From Lachnospiraceae bacterium (GTDB lineage Bacteria; Bacillota_A; Clostridia; Lachnospirales; Lachnospiraceae), in the NCBI GenBank assembly GCA_017540915.1, contig JAFYAD010000023.1:1-6018 (forward strand): DNA of 6,018 nucleotides, read 5' to 3'. The first letter of the stretch is position 1, and each line of letters opens with the position of its first letter. Shown piece after piece: positions 1 to 5,921 of the stretch. Below the pieces are notes generated by a model. The model was not told the DNA's origin, made no database searches, and saw only the letters and a list, made by a program, of their open reading frames with translations. The position numbers were made by a program, and so were the translations under genes.

Positions 1-474
1 CACCATATTTTTGAACCGGTGGTGATCAACTCCGGTCTTTCCGCCTATGCTGCTGTCCACCTGCGCCAGCAAGGAAGTGGGTGCCTGCACAAAATCTATT
101 CCCCTGAGGTATGTGGCGGCGGCAAATCCGGTAAGATCACCCACAACACCGCCTCCCAATGCTATCAGAAAATCATTTCTGTCAAATCTGTTCTTTATCA
201 GATGTTCATAAAGTCTTCCGACTGTTTCCGTATTCTTGGATGCTTCTCCGGCCTTAAACACGAAGGAGAAAACCTGATTATATTTTTCCTTTAATACAGA
301 TATGATTTTATCAATGTAGAAACTTGCCACGTTGTCATCTGAAACCACGCAAACTTTTTTGCCACTGTGCAGCATTGCTTCTTCCAGTTTCTCATTTAAT
401 GAATCAAAAGACTCCGTGATACAGATCTTATAACAATCTTTTCCCTCATATTGTACCATTATCTCTTTTTTCAC
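1..474 (-). CDS. aroB: 3-dehydroquinate synthase, 5' part (C-terminus beyond left edge)
   Basis: Second enzyme of the shikimate pathway: it converts DAHP to 3-dehydroquinate in the cytoplasm, using NAD and a divalent metal. The first 158 codons are visible. Family motifs seen are the SDDNV stretch around residue 45 (nucleotide-binding half), GEASK at 76-80, the glycine-rich GGGVVGDLTGFAA at 107-119, and APTSLLAQVDSSIGGKTGVD at 131-150, which holds active-site Asp and Lys residues. KNMV at the window edge matches the usual KN(M/L)(V/I)G that follows. The family is about 350-360 residues, so a little over half is missing. I chose the GTG start at 474 because a GGGAGGG ribosome binding site lies 7 bases upstream; an ATG five codons later has no such site. 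It is separated from sepF by a terminator, so it is probably transcribed separately. No frame disruption is seen. Confidence 0.95.
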   Translation of the reverse strand, partial: MKKEIMVQYEGKDCYKICITESFDSLNEKLEEAMLHSGKKVCVVSDDNVASFYIDKIISVLKEKYNQVFSFVFKAGEASKNTETVGRLYEHLIKNRFDRNDFLIALGGGVVGDLTGFAAATYLRGIDFVQAPTSLLAQVDSSIGGKTGVDHHRFKNMV

Positions 475-481
475 AACAAAT

Positions 482-488
482 CCCTCCC
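482..488 (-). promoter_or_regulatory. Ribosome binding site of aroB
   Basis: GGGAGGG on the minus strand, 7 bases before the GTG at 474. It decides for the GTG start over the in-frame ATG at 459. Confidence 0.8.
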
Positions 489-496
489 TTAAGAGT

Positions 497-525
497 ATAT
501 TATCCTAAAACAAATCCTTTCATAA
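497..525 (-). promoter_or_regulatory. Weak candidate promoter for aroB
   Basis: On the minus strand TTATGA (520-525) and TAATAT (497-502) are separated by 17 bases, just downstream of the sepF terminator and about 10 bases before the aroB ribosome binding site. Both hexamers match the sigma-A consensus only in part (3 of 6 and 4 of 6). The main support is position: a terminated upstream unit implies a new start here. Confidence 0.3.
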
Positions 526-528
526 TCT

Positions 529-556
529 AAAAAACCGGGTGCCTTACACACCCGGT
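529..556 (-). terminator. Rho-independent terminator after sepF
   Basis: On the minus strand an 8-bp perfect stem, ACCGGGTG with CACCCGGT (549-556 and 534-541), encloses a 7-base loop and is followed directly by a run of T residues (529-534). It lies about 30 bases after the sepF stop. GC-rich stem plus T-tract is the classical intrinsic terminator and ends the yggS-sepF transcript. Confidence 0.9.
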
Positions 557-585
557 AGATCATACATACATATTAGATCCGGGAA

Positions 586-1143
586 TCAAAAATCCGATCT
601 GATCCCGTTGAATTCAAAAGTATCCATCATATCTATGTTAATGCCGTTGATAGGAACATTTTTGGGAGAGAATAAAAAGTTGTAATTGGAAATACGCTGA
701 AGACTTCCCTCCAATGCAAAACATGATCCGGATACAAAATCGATGATGCGCTGTGCAAGCTCAAACTCAAAACCCTCGAGATTCAGGAAAACAGGATTGC
801 CTTCCTTTAAGAGATCGCTGACTTCCCTGCCGTCATCATAAGTCTTTGGCTGCATAATACATACTGCTATCTGACCCGTATTAGTATTGACACGCTTGGC
901 AACCGGAGATGTACGTACAGGAGCTACCCTGCCTGCCGGCGCTGCCGGTCTTGAAGCAGTACTCCGCGTATCGGACGGTCTTTTATCAGCTACTGTTCGA
1001 ACCGGTTCCGGCTCTCTGCGCTGTGTGCTTTTCTGTTTTCTGGCAGGTTCTTCCTCTTCGTATCCCCTGTTGAAATCCTCGTCATCTTCTTCATCATCAG
1101 TGGCCAGCTGCATTATATTCAAAAATCCGTCAAATACACTCAT
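586..1143 (-). CDS. sepF: Cell division protein SepF
   Basis: SepF is a Z-ring component that tethers FtsZ to the inner face of the membrane in Gram-positive bacteria. The 185-residue protein shows the expected layout. A short N-terminal segment (1-14, MSVFDGFLNIMQLA) can form an amphipathic membrane-binding helix. A low-complexity linker of about 75 residues follows. The conserved DUF552 core spans about 91-165, with DGREVSDLLKEGNPVFLNLEG, then FELAQRIIDFVSG and the SPKNV ending. A tail of about 20 residues closes the protein. B. subtilis SepF is about 150 residues, so the linker is longer here. The linker splits into an acidic half (16-33) and a basic, Pro/Ser/Thr-rich half (34-85). The ATG has AAAGGAG 9 bases upstream, lying in the last codons of yggS. 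The 6-base spacing from yggS implies co-transcription and likely translational coupling. Identity is secure. Confidence 0.96.
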   Translation of the reverse strand: MSVFDGFLNIMQLATDDEEDDEDFNRGYEEEEPARKQKSTQRREPEPVRTVADKRPSDTRSTASRPAAPAGRVAPVRTSPVAKRVNTNTGQIAVCIMQPKTYDDGREVSDLLKEGNPVFLNLEGFEFELAQRIIDFVSGSCFALEGSLQRISNYNFLFSPKNVPINGINIDMMDTFEFNGIRSDF

Positions 1144-1149
1144 GATATC

Positions 1150-1851
1150 TTACTCCTTTGCGTGATTGTAATCCCTTGCTCCGAAGATTGCGGTGCCGAC
1201 ACGAACAATGGTAGCACCTTCCTCGACTGCAACACAGTAATCATTGGTCATACCCATCGACAAAACATTCATATTTACATTATCAATGTTTCTCTCTTTA
1301 ATGTCAACAGATAATTTCAACATTTTGTGAAAAATTTCCCGATTTTCCTCAGGATCCTCAACATATGGTGCCACAGTCATCAGACCGTCGATCTTTATAT
1401 TCGGAAGGACGGCTATCTCTTCAACCAACCGGATGGCATCTTCCGCCTCAGTACCGAATTTAGACTCTTCCTCTCCCATATTTACCTCTATCAGAATATG
1501 GCTGGTGAGTCCCATCCGCTGGGACTGCACGGAGATCTCCTGAGCAAGTCTGTATGTGTCAACAGAATGTATAAGACAAACCTTATCGATAACCTGTTTA
1601 ACCTTGTTGCGTTGAAGATGTCCTATCATATGAAATCTTGCATCCTTCGGCAACTTGTCATATTTCTCCAGGATCTCCTGAACCTTATTCTCGCCGAAAT
1701 CGCGTATACCCGCGTCATATGCCTCCATAAGAGCCTCCACGGGTTTGGTCTTGCTGACAGCCACTAGCTGCACCGATGACGACGGTCTGCCCGATCTGCG
1801 GGCTGCTTCAGCCATGTTTTTTTTCACTTTTTGAATGTTTTCTGCAATCAT
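1150..1851 (-). CDS. YggS family PLP homeostasis protein (PLPBP)
   Basis: Cytoplasmic pyridoxal-5'-phosphate-binding protein of the YggS/YlmE/PROSC family. It has a single alanine-racemase-like TIM barrel, no known catalytic reaction, and a role in balancing free PLP and amino/keto acid pools. At 233 residues it is full length for the family. The PLP lysine is K34 in LVAVSKTKP. Other hallmarks are DFGENKVQE (51-59), HMIGHLQRNK (74-83), SMGMTND (198-204, phosphate-binding region) and RVGTAIFGAR (217-226). The ATG at 1851 is preceded by AAAGAGG at a 9-base gap. The gene sits 56 bases after the HlyD-like gene and 6 bases before sepF; yggS-sepF adjacency is common in Gram-positive division clusters (ylmE-ylmF in B. 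subtilis). No anomaly is seen. Confidence 0.97.
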   Translation of the reverse strand: MIAENIQKVKKNMAEAARRSGRPSSSVQLVAVSKTKPVEALMEAYDAGIRDFGENKVQEILEKYDKLPKDARFHMIGHLQRNKVKQVIDKVCLIHSVDTYRLAQEISVQSQRMGLTSHILIEVNMGEEESKFGTEAEDAIRLVEEIAVLPNIKIDGLMTVAPYVEDPEENREIFHKMLKLSVDIKERNIDNVNMNVLSMGMTNDYCVAVEEGATIVRVGTAIFGARDYNHAKE

Positions 1852-1876
1852 GTCCTTGAACCTCTTTTTATTTTAT

Positions 1877-1890
1877 GCCGTTTTAACGGC
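1877..1890. repeat. Small palindrome in the HlyD-like/yggS gap
   Basis: Inverted repeat with 6-base arms GCCGTT and AACGGC and two bases between them, lying between the adaptor stop and the yggS ribosome binding site. No T-tract follows on either strand, so it is not a convincing terminator. It may be a weak hairpin, an operator-like site or chance. Confidence 0.3.
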
Positions 1891-1907
1891 TCGACTGACT
1901 TACACTA

Positions 1908-3347
1908 TTATCTGTTTATGATCTCGCCTTCCACCACGGATGAGGCATCCAGCACAATGTGATCATACAGGGACACTCCGTATTTGGTACCCTTCTCGAT
2001 GATGGCGTATTCTTCGTTGCGGTAAGTTATATTGATCTTTCTGAAAACAGCATATCCCCGGTTGACATTGTATACTCCCGGGATCGTGACCGTATCTAAC
2101 AGGGTAAAGGTCTGACTGTTATCGGTGGGATCATCTATGAGTCCGAAGGTATTGAAGCCCTCTTCATTGATGTAATAAAGGACTTCACTGTCTTCCATCG
2201 CCATTTCTTCGTCGTCTGTACAGTTTTTTCCGTAAATGGTGGTTCCCACAAACCTGTGTTCCGTATTGCCTTCCCCGTCTTTGAATATGTATGTTACTCC
2301 CAGAGTACTCTGTGTATCTCCTCCGTAAGTAAAATATTTCTTGGGAACTGCAAAGAACTTTTTCATGACAATAGATGAATTTGATATCTTGTAGCCGTCG
2401 GCGTTGGATATCAAAAGCTCTATGTCCAAAAACCTGTCCTGGGCAAACCTTATCATGGATGTATTAAGCTTGAGAATTATAAAATTCCTGTCCGATCTTT
2501 GAACTATGTCCATATAAGCCCAGGACGTGGTGTTATCTTCTTTAAAACGTATCCTTATGTACGTCTCATCCTTCAAAAATTCAACTATGGAATCCTGAAC
2601 CTCAAACACCAGGTACCATTCCTCGGAAGTCACAAGCTTATATATGGGATCTCCCTCCAAAACACTGTCACCCAGCTTGAGATTCTCCTTGGTATAGCCG
2701 GATTCGTCAAAATAATCGGCTGTGAAATTATCAATGGTAAGGCTCTCATATCCGTCTGTATAATATGATACGACTCCGGGAACCGGCGCATAATTGCGGT
2801 GAAAAGTATGACTGTTCTCAGCATTCCTGGCATAGTCACTCATGGAATTCAGGGCAGCCAGGTTTGCAGTCTCCATCAGCTCCGCTTCCAGATCCTCGGA
2901 AAAAATACTGCTCTCGTAAAATGAATCATCGGAATACGTCTCGGAGAAATTCTCGATCTTTTTCAGCAGAGTGCCGTAGGACTGGGCATCAAGACCGGTG
3001 CTCTCCTTGGCAGTCTCCGTGATCTTATTTGCCACATCTCCGTTTTCGTCTATGGAACATACCAGGGAGCCGCAGGAAGCTTTAGTCTGATCTTTGAGGT
3101 AATAGTTGATCTTTCCTTCATCCTGTGCGTACACGATCTGCTCTGTGCGTAAGGCCAGAGCCCTGTAGGACGTGGGCAGAGAGATACTGCCTTCTTCAAC
3201 TTCAACATAAGATATGTGTTTTTGTGTCACATATTGGTAAATGCTGAAAAGAAGATATAAAAAGATCACTAAAAAGATCACGAAACCGATATTCAGATTG
3301 AAAGATCTTCGTATACTTGTAACATTTGTTTTTTCTTTTTTTGCCAT
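1908..3347 (-). CDS. Membrane-anchored HlyD-like (periplasmic-adaptor-type) protein
   Basis: Resembles proteins annotated in Clostridia as HlyD family efflux adaptor subunits; the true function is unknown. With the ATG start it has 479 residues. A basic N-terminus (1-17, with KKEK and RR) precedes one hydrophobic membrane segment at about 18-40, giving a predicted type II topology with about 440 residues outside the cell. After the membrane, about 47-105 and 187-255 look like two halves of a lipoyl/barrel-sandwich module: short strands, with APVPGVVSYY and LKLGDSVLEGDPIYKL in the second. The intervening 105-185 is acidic and probably helical. The C-terminus (about 415-479) is strand-rich and contains the GYAVFRKINI and KGTKYGVSLYD motifs typical of adaptor C-terminal domains. 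No ABC ATPase, permease or outer-membrane partner is nearby. The ATG gives a normal MAKKEK start but has no ribosome binding site; an in-frame GTG at 3368 would add seven residues. Probably part of the unit continuing into yggS. Confidence 0.72.
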   Translation of the reverse strand: MAKKEKTNVTSIRRSFNLNIGFVIFLVIFLYLLFSIYQYVTQKHISYVEVEEGSISLPTSYRALALRTEQIVYAQDEGKINYYLKDQTKASCGSLVCSIDENGDVANKITETAKESTGLDAQSYGTLLKKIENFSETYSDDSFYESSIFSEDLEAELMETANLAALNSMSDYARNAENSHTFHRNYAPVPGVVSYYTDGYESLTIDNFTADYFDESGYTKENLKLGDSVLEGDPIYKLVTSEEWYLVFEVQDSIVEFLKDETYIRIRFKEDNTTSWAYMDIVQRSDRNFIILKLNTSMIRFAQDRFLDIELLISNADGYKISNSSIVMKKFFAVPKKYFTYGGDTQSTLGVTYIFKDGEGNTEHRFVGTTIYGKNCTDDEEMAMEDSEVLYYINEEGFNTFGLIDDPTDNSQTFTLLDTVTIPGVYNVNRGYAVFRKINITYRNEEYAIIEKGTKYGVSLYDHIVLDASSVVEGEIINR

Positions 3348-3371
3348 TTTAATAATATTGTAAAGCACACA

Positions 3372-3399
3372 ACAACAGATCTCCGAAGAGATCTGTTGT
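3372..3399 (-). terminator. UUCG-capped hairpin, probable terminator or attenuator after the P-loop gene
   Basis: A 12-bp perfect stem (arms 3388-3399 and 3372-3383) is closed by a C(UUCG)G tetraloop on the minus strand, an exceptionally stable loop type. It starts about 33 bases after the P-loop gene stop. The following minus-strand bases are T/G rich (TGTGTGCTTTAC) rather than a clean T-run, so termination may be partial. On the plus strand a shorter T-rich stretch follows, but no plus-strand gene needs it. It sits 24 bases before the ATG of the adaptor gene, so a leader-hairpin role is also possible. Confidence 0.55.
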
Positions 3400-3432
3400 C
3401 AAGTTTTACTATTAAAAAACTGTATGAACCGA

Positions 3433-3852
3433 TTAAAGTGAAATGATCAGCTTTGCTTTAACACATTCCGGCAACTCTGCCTCGTCCTTTGAAATGCTGA
3501 TCACAAATCTAACATTGTATTTTTCAGAGATGATATCAAGCTTTTCCATTGCATGTGTAAGATCGTCTACAGTCGCTGTAGCGATAGTGAGGAAGCTGTC
3601 AAGATACATTTCCTGAAGGTCATTGTCCTGAGAAACGATACCGCAGATAAATCCTAAAAACTCATCGCAATTTGAAATGGGATAATCCGTTACATTGATG
3701 AGCCTTATCTTATTATTGAGCTCATACATGTGTTTCTGACTTTTGTCCAGGTAAACGATATTGCCCGATGCCGATCTGACTGACTCGTTCACCTTGTCTA
3801 AAAGATATTTTGTCTTCCCCTTGCCTTTCTGTCCCGCTATGATCTCAACCAT
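3433..3852 (-). CDS. Small P-loop protein, uncharacterised
   Basis: Conserved-looking 139-residue protein with an N-terminal Walker A motif, GQKGKGKT at 7-14 (K13 and T14 would bind nucleotide phosphates), after the short strand MVEIIA. A strand NIVYLDKS (31-38) could supply an acidic Walker B-like residue (D36). LDIISEKYNVRFVISIS (105-121) looks like helix then strand. It is too short for a complete AAA+ or ABC ATPase. Similar Lachnospiraceae proteins are, as I recall, sometimes auto-named twitching motility protein PilT, but no PilT motor motifs are seen and no pilus genes are nearby, so that name is not supported. The ATG at 3852 is chosen because GAGGAGG lies 8 bases upstream; the longer in-frame ATG at 3876 would place that site inside the gene. 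It precedes the HlyD-like gene. No signal peptide or membrane segment is evident, so it is presumably cytoplasmic. Confidence 0.75.
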   Translation of the reverse strand: MVEIIAGQKGKGKTKYLLDKVNESVRSASGNIVYLDKSQKHMYELNNKIRLINVTDYPISNCDEFLGFICGIVSQDNDLQEMYLDSFLTIATATVDDLTHAMEKLDIISEKYNVRFVISISKDEAELPECVKAKLIISL

Positions 3853-3860
3853 ATCTTTGC

Positions 3861-3867
3861 CCTCCTC
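3861..3867 (-). promoter_or_regulatory. Ribosome binding site of the P-loop gene
   Basis: GAGGAGG on the minus strand, 8 bases before the ATG at 3852. It fixes that start and excludes the upstream in-frame ATG at 3876. Confidence 0.85.
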
Positions 3868-3876
3868 TGATATCAT

Positions 3877-3896
3877 CTTAATGTTAAAATATTAAG
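3877..3896. repeat. Inverted repeat in the P-loop gene leader
   Basis: Perfect 6-base arms CTTAAT and ATTAAG separated by 8 bases, between the candidate promoter and the ribosome binding site. Spacing and symmetry would suit a dimeric regulator or a weak hairpin, but AT-rich arms of this length arise easily by chance. Confidence 0.25.
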
Positions 3897-3941
3897 CGAT
3901 CCCTCATTTCCTTAAATATCCTTTGCGACCGCCACAGTTAC

Positions 3942-3970
3942 ATATTAAACTATTTTCACACAAAAAACAA
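3942..3970 (-). promoter_or_regulatory. Candidate promoter for the P-loop gene
   Basis: Minus-strand TTGTTT (3965-3970) and TAATAT (3942-3947) separated by 17 bases, in the 168-base gap after the RNase G gene. Sigma-A consensus match is partial (3 of 6 and 4 of 6) but the spacing is ideal and the surroundings are AT-rich. It would give an untranslated leader of roughly 80 bases that contains the inverted repeat at 3877-3896 and an imperfect pairing of GCGGTC (3927-3932) with GATCGC (3896-3901). Confidence 0.4.
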
Positions 3971-3999
3971 GGAATATATGTTTTTTTCTTTGTTTTCTT

Positions 4000-4017
4000 G
4001 TTACTATGAATAGTAAC
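4000..4017. repeat. Short hairpin just after the RNase G stop
   Basis: Perfect 7-base arms GTTACTA and TAGTAAC around a 4-base loop, three bases beyond the rng stop codon. The minus-strand sequence after it is A-rich, not T-rich, so it is a poor intrinsic terminator. It could instead protect the 3' end of the operon mRNA. Confidence 0.4.
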
Positions 4018-4020
4018 ACT

Positions 4021-5199
4021 CTACTTCAGTTGTTCGTACAGCGAACGGCGTTTTTTCTGCCGGGTAAGTTCCAAAAGCCCAAGTTTTGTGAATCCCACAA
4101 CATTTATCCTGCAGATATCCTCCCTGCTGCATTCTGCGATAACCGACATAACCTCATCTTCCCCGTTTTTATCCATGTCTATGAAGTCTGTGATCACAAT
4201 GCCTGAGATATTGCGGAGCCTCAATTGAAAAGCTATCTCCCGCGCCGCCTCAATGTTCGTGTTCAATATGATATTTTCTTTTGCGGTGTTTTTGACATTG
4301 GATCCGGTGTTCACATCTATGACTGTGAGCGCTTCCGTCACCGTGATGATGATATTGCCTCCCGACGGCAGAAACACGGTGTTTTTCAGCGCTTTATCTA
4401 TCTGATGTCCCATTGAATACAATTTGTCAAGGGGATATTCGTCCTCGTAAAATGAGAGCTTATCCAGGATCGATAGATCCGTCTCCTTCGCAAAAGCCGT
4501 GAATTCATCGTACACAGCTCTGTCATCCGTGACTACGGAATCCACTCTGCCGCAAATATCTGACAAAAGCGAAACATAAGAAGGTCTGTCAGCATACAGG
4601 CAGGTAAAGGGTGTGCTCTTCGTACCGTATTCCAATATCCTGCCAAGCTTTTGCTGCAGCTGCATGATCTCTCTGCCTATCGCCTCATCATCTGCCTCTC
4701 CGGCGTTTGTGCGCAGGATGATGCCGGTCTTTTTGTCAGTCACGCTCTGAGCAACACTTATGAGCCGTTCCTTTTCCTCCGGAGAAAGCTTTTTGGACGC
4801 TGTCACTGACACGGGATATGAAGTCACTACGCAAAAGGTTCCCGCTACAGAAAGTCTGCAGGTACATCTGGCGTTTTTGGTCTTGATGGCCTCCGTGGAA
4901 ACCTGTACCAGAAGCTCATCCCCTTCGCATATTTTCTTACGGTCCGAAGACTTTTTTATAAAATATGCGTCAGTCAATTCCTCATAAGGAAGGTAAAATA
5001 TCAGGTCATCGCCTGCCGATACAAAGCATGCATCAAGATTCGGCGAAACATTCCGGACCTTTACGGCATATATCCGTCCTAACATGGGAGGATCTTTGGA
5101 TACCACATTTACCTCCGTCAGCTTGTGATCGTCAAAAACCCCCGCAAACATACGGTTTTCAAATGAATCCACAGAGGTGACCACAAATCTCTTACTCAA
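4021..5199 (-). CDS. rng: Ribonuclease E/G family protein (RNase G type)
   Basis: Single-strand-specific endoribonuclease acting in rRNA maturation and mRNA decay in the cytoplasm. The 392-residue protein contains an S1 domain at about 36-115 (LGRIYAVKVRNVSPNLDACFV, then LPYEEL). RT at 163-164 (ILRTNAGEAD) matches the 5'-monophosphate sensor pair of E. coli RNase E. The DNase I-like catalytic region has D295 and N297 in VIDVNTGSN and D338 in ITDFIDMD. The 43-residue spacing D295-D338 equals that between D303 and D346 of E. coli RNase E, so catalysis should be intact. LLELTRQKKRRSL (375-387) is the usual end of the catalytic domain. The protein stops 5 residues later, without the CPxC zinc-link seen in E. 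coli RNase E/G. The TTG start at 5199 overlaps the previous stop (TTGA) and has GGGAGAGG 7 bases upstream, implying translational coupling. Confidence 0.94.
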   Translation of the reverse strand: MSKRFVVTSVDSFENRMFAGVFDDHKLTEVNVVSKDPPMLGRIYAVKVRNVSPNLDACFVSAGDDLIFYLPYEELTDAYFIKKSSDRKKICEGDELLVQVSTEAIKTKNARCTCRLSVAGTFCVVTSYPVSVTASKKLSPEEKERLISVAQSVTDKKTGIILRTNAGEADDEAIGREIMQLQQKLGRILEYGTKSTPFTCLYADRPSYVSLLSDICGRVDSVVTDDRAVYDEFTAFAKETDLSILDKLSFYEDEYPLDKLYSMGHQIDKALKNTVFLPSGGNIIITVTEALTVIDVNTGSNVKNTAKENIILNTNIEAAREIAFQLRLRNISGIVITDFIDMDKNGEDEVMSVIAECSREDICRINVVGFTKLGLLELTRQKKRRSLYEQLK

Positions 5200-5921
5200 A
5201 TTATGTCCTCTCCCACATCCGACAATGAAATAAACTTCATACTCTCATCTGTCGTATATGTATTGATCCTGTTGGTCATGACGGAAAACTCGCTGTATTC
5301 GATGCCCATAAATCTTATAAAATGCTCCATCACAAGCGCCGGCTTAATGTTCTGCTCACTTCCTGAGGTGACCATCATATAAAAATATACTCTGCCGTCC
5401 TCGTCGGTATCCGCATAAAAGCTTTGGATCAGAGGCTTTAGGTCAACCTCACGCTCACTTTTCTTGGTCTTTTTGACAATGCTGATACTGTCGGCATCTG
5501 TGTAAAACGATTTTATCGCCGCATTTAAGGAATCGGCATCATATCCATCCAATCCGTATCCTTCCCTGATATCTATCCTGTATGAAGCGGCAGCAACCGC
5601 AGTCATCGCAGCTTTTGCATCATCCGGGAGCACTTTGTACTCAGTCACCCTGAAACCATCCGCCATGACAGAATTCAGTTTATCGATAGAATCAGCTGAA
5701 TTATCCGTGCTGTTGACCTCTATGTCGAGGTAATCACCGTCCGTTGTGACCCCCACTCCCAGAGGATATGCAAAGGACATTATCTGATGGGGTGAAAAGC
5801 CCTCGGTGTATTTGATATCAATACCCGCCCGGCGCATGACCTTCTGAAAATACCTCATGGTATCCAGATGTCCTATGAATTTGACGGAGCCTTTTTTCTC
5901 AAAGCGTATTCTTATCTTCAA
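5196..5921 (-). CDS. TIGR03936 family / DUF2344 radical SAM-associated protein
   Basis: Protein of 241 residues from a family almost always found beside, or fused to, the TIGR03960 radical SAM protein. Its biochemical function is not established; a role in tRNA or rRNA modification is inferred from that pairing. The N-terminal hallmarks are all present: KIRIRFEKKG (2-11), FIGHLD (15-20), MRRAGI (28-33) and GFSPHQIMSFAYPLGVG (40-56), followed by DYLDIEV (62-68). I chose the TTG at 5921 because GGAGG lies exactly 8 bases upstream and family members begin at this point; a GTG at 5951 in the same frame has no ribosome binding site and would add ten atypical residues. The start overlaps the end of the radical SAM gene by 23 bases, and the stop overlaps the RNase G start. 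No membrane or signal segment is seen. Confidence 0.9.
   Translation of the reverse strand: MKIRIRFEKKGSVKFIGHLDTMRYFQKVMRRAGIDIKYTEGFSPHQIMSFAYPLGVGVTTDGDYLDIEVNSTDNSADSIDKLNSVMADGFRVTEYKVLPDDAKAAMTAVAAASYRIDIREGYGLDGYDADSLNAAIKSFYTDADSISIVKKTKKSEREVDLKPLIQSFYADTDEDGRVYFYMMVTSGSEQNIKPALVMEHFIRFMGIEYSEFSVMTNRINTYTTDESMKFISLSDVGEDII
5207..5214 (-). promoter_or_regulatory. Ribosome binding site of rng
   Basis: GGGAGAGG on the minus strand within the last codons of the DUF2344 gene, 7 bases before the TTG at 5199. It supports the non-ATG start; the next in-frame Met is residue 17, inside the conserved N-terminal region. Confidence 0.75.

Noticed and set aside
19..294. Plus-strand open frame opposite the left end
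   Set aside because: It lies antisense to aroB, whose motifs are unmistakable; its translation resembles no family and it lacks a ribosome binding site.
494..499. TATACT as the -10 element of aroB
   Set aside because: Although close to consensus, it would start transcription inside the ribosome binding site; TAATAT slightly upstream fits better.
887..1165. Plus-strand open frame encoding a poly-serine stretch
   Set aside because: The serine run is the mirror of the acidic codons in the sepF linker; there is no independent evidence for a gene.
1327..1767. 146-codon plus-strand open frame inside yggS
   Set aside because: It is fully antisense to a well-conserved yggS, with no recognisable domain and no ribosome binding site or promoter evident.
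3433..3852. PilT twitching-motility ATPase
   Set aside because: Only a Walker A motif is shared. The protein is far too short, lacks the Asp/His-box and secretion-ATPase motifs, and no pilus genes are nearby.
4000..4017. Hairpin after rng as an intrinsic terminator
   Set aside because: The stem is AT-rich and is followed by A-rich rather than T-rich sequence on the minus strand, so it is kept only as a hairpin.
3853..4020. Possible ribosomal protein L21 leader or riboswitch after rng
   Set aside because: No rplU follows, and I could not identify a known leader fold; only short AT-rich inverted repeats are visible.
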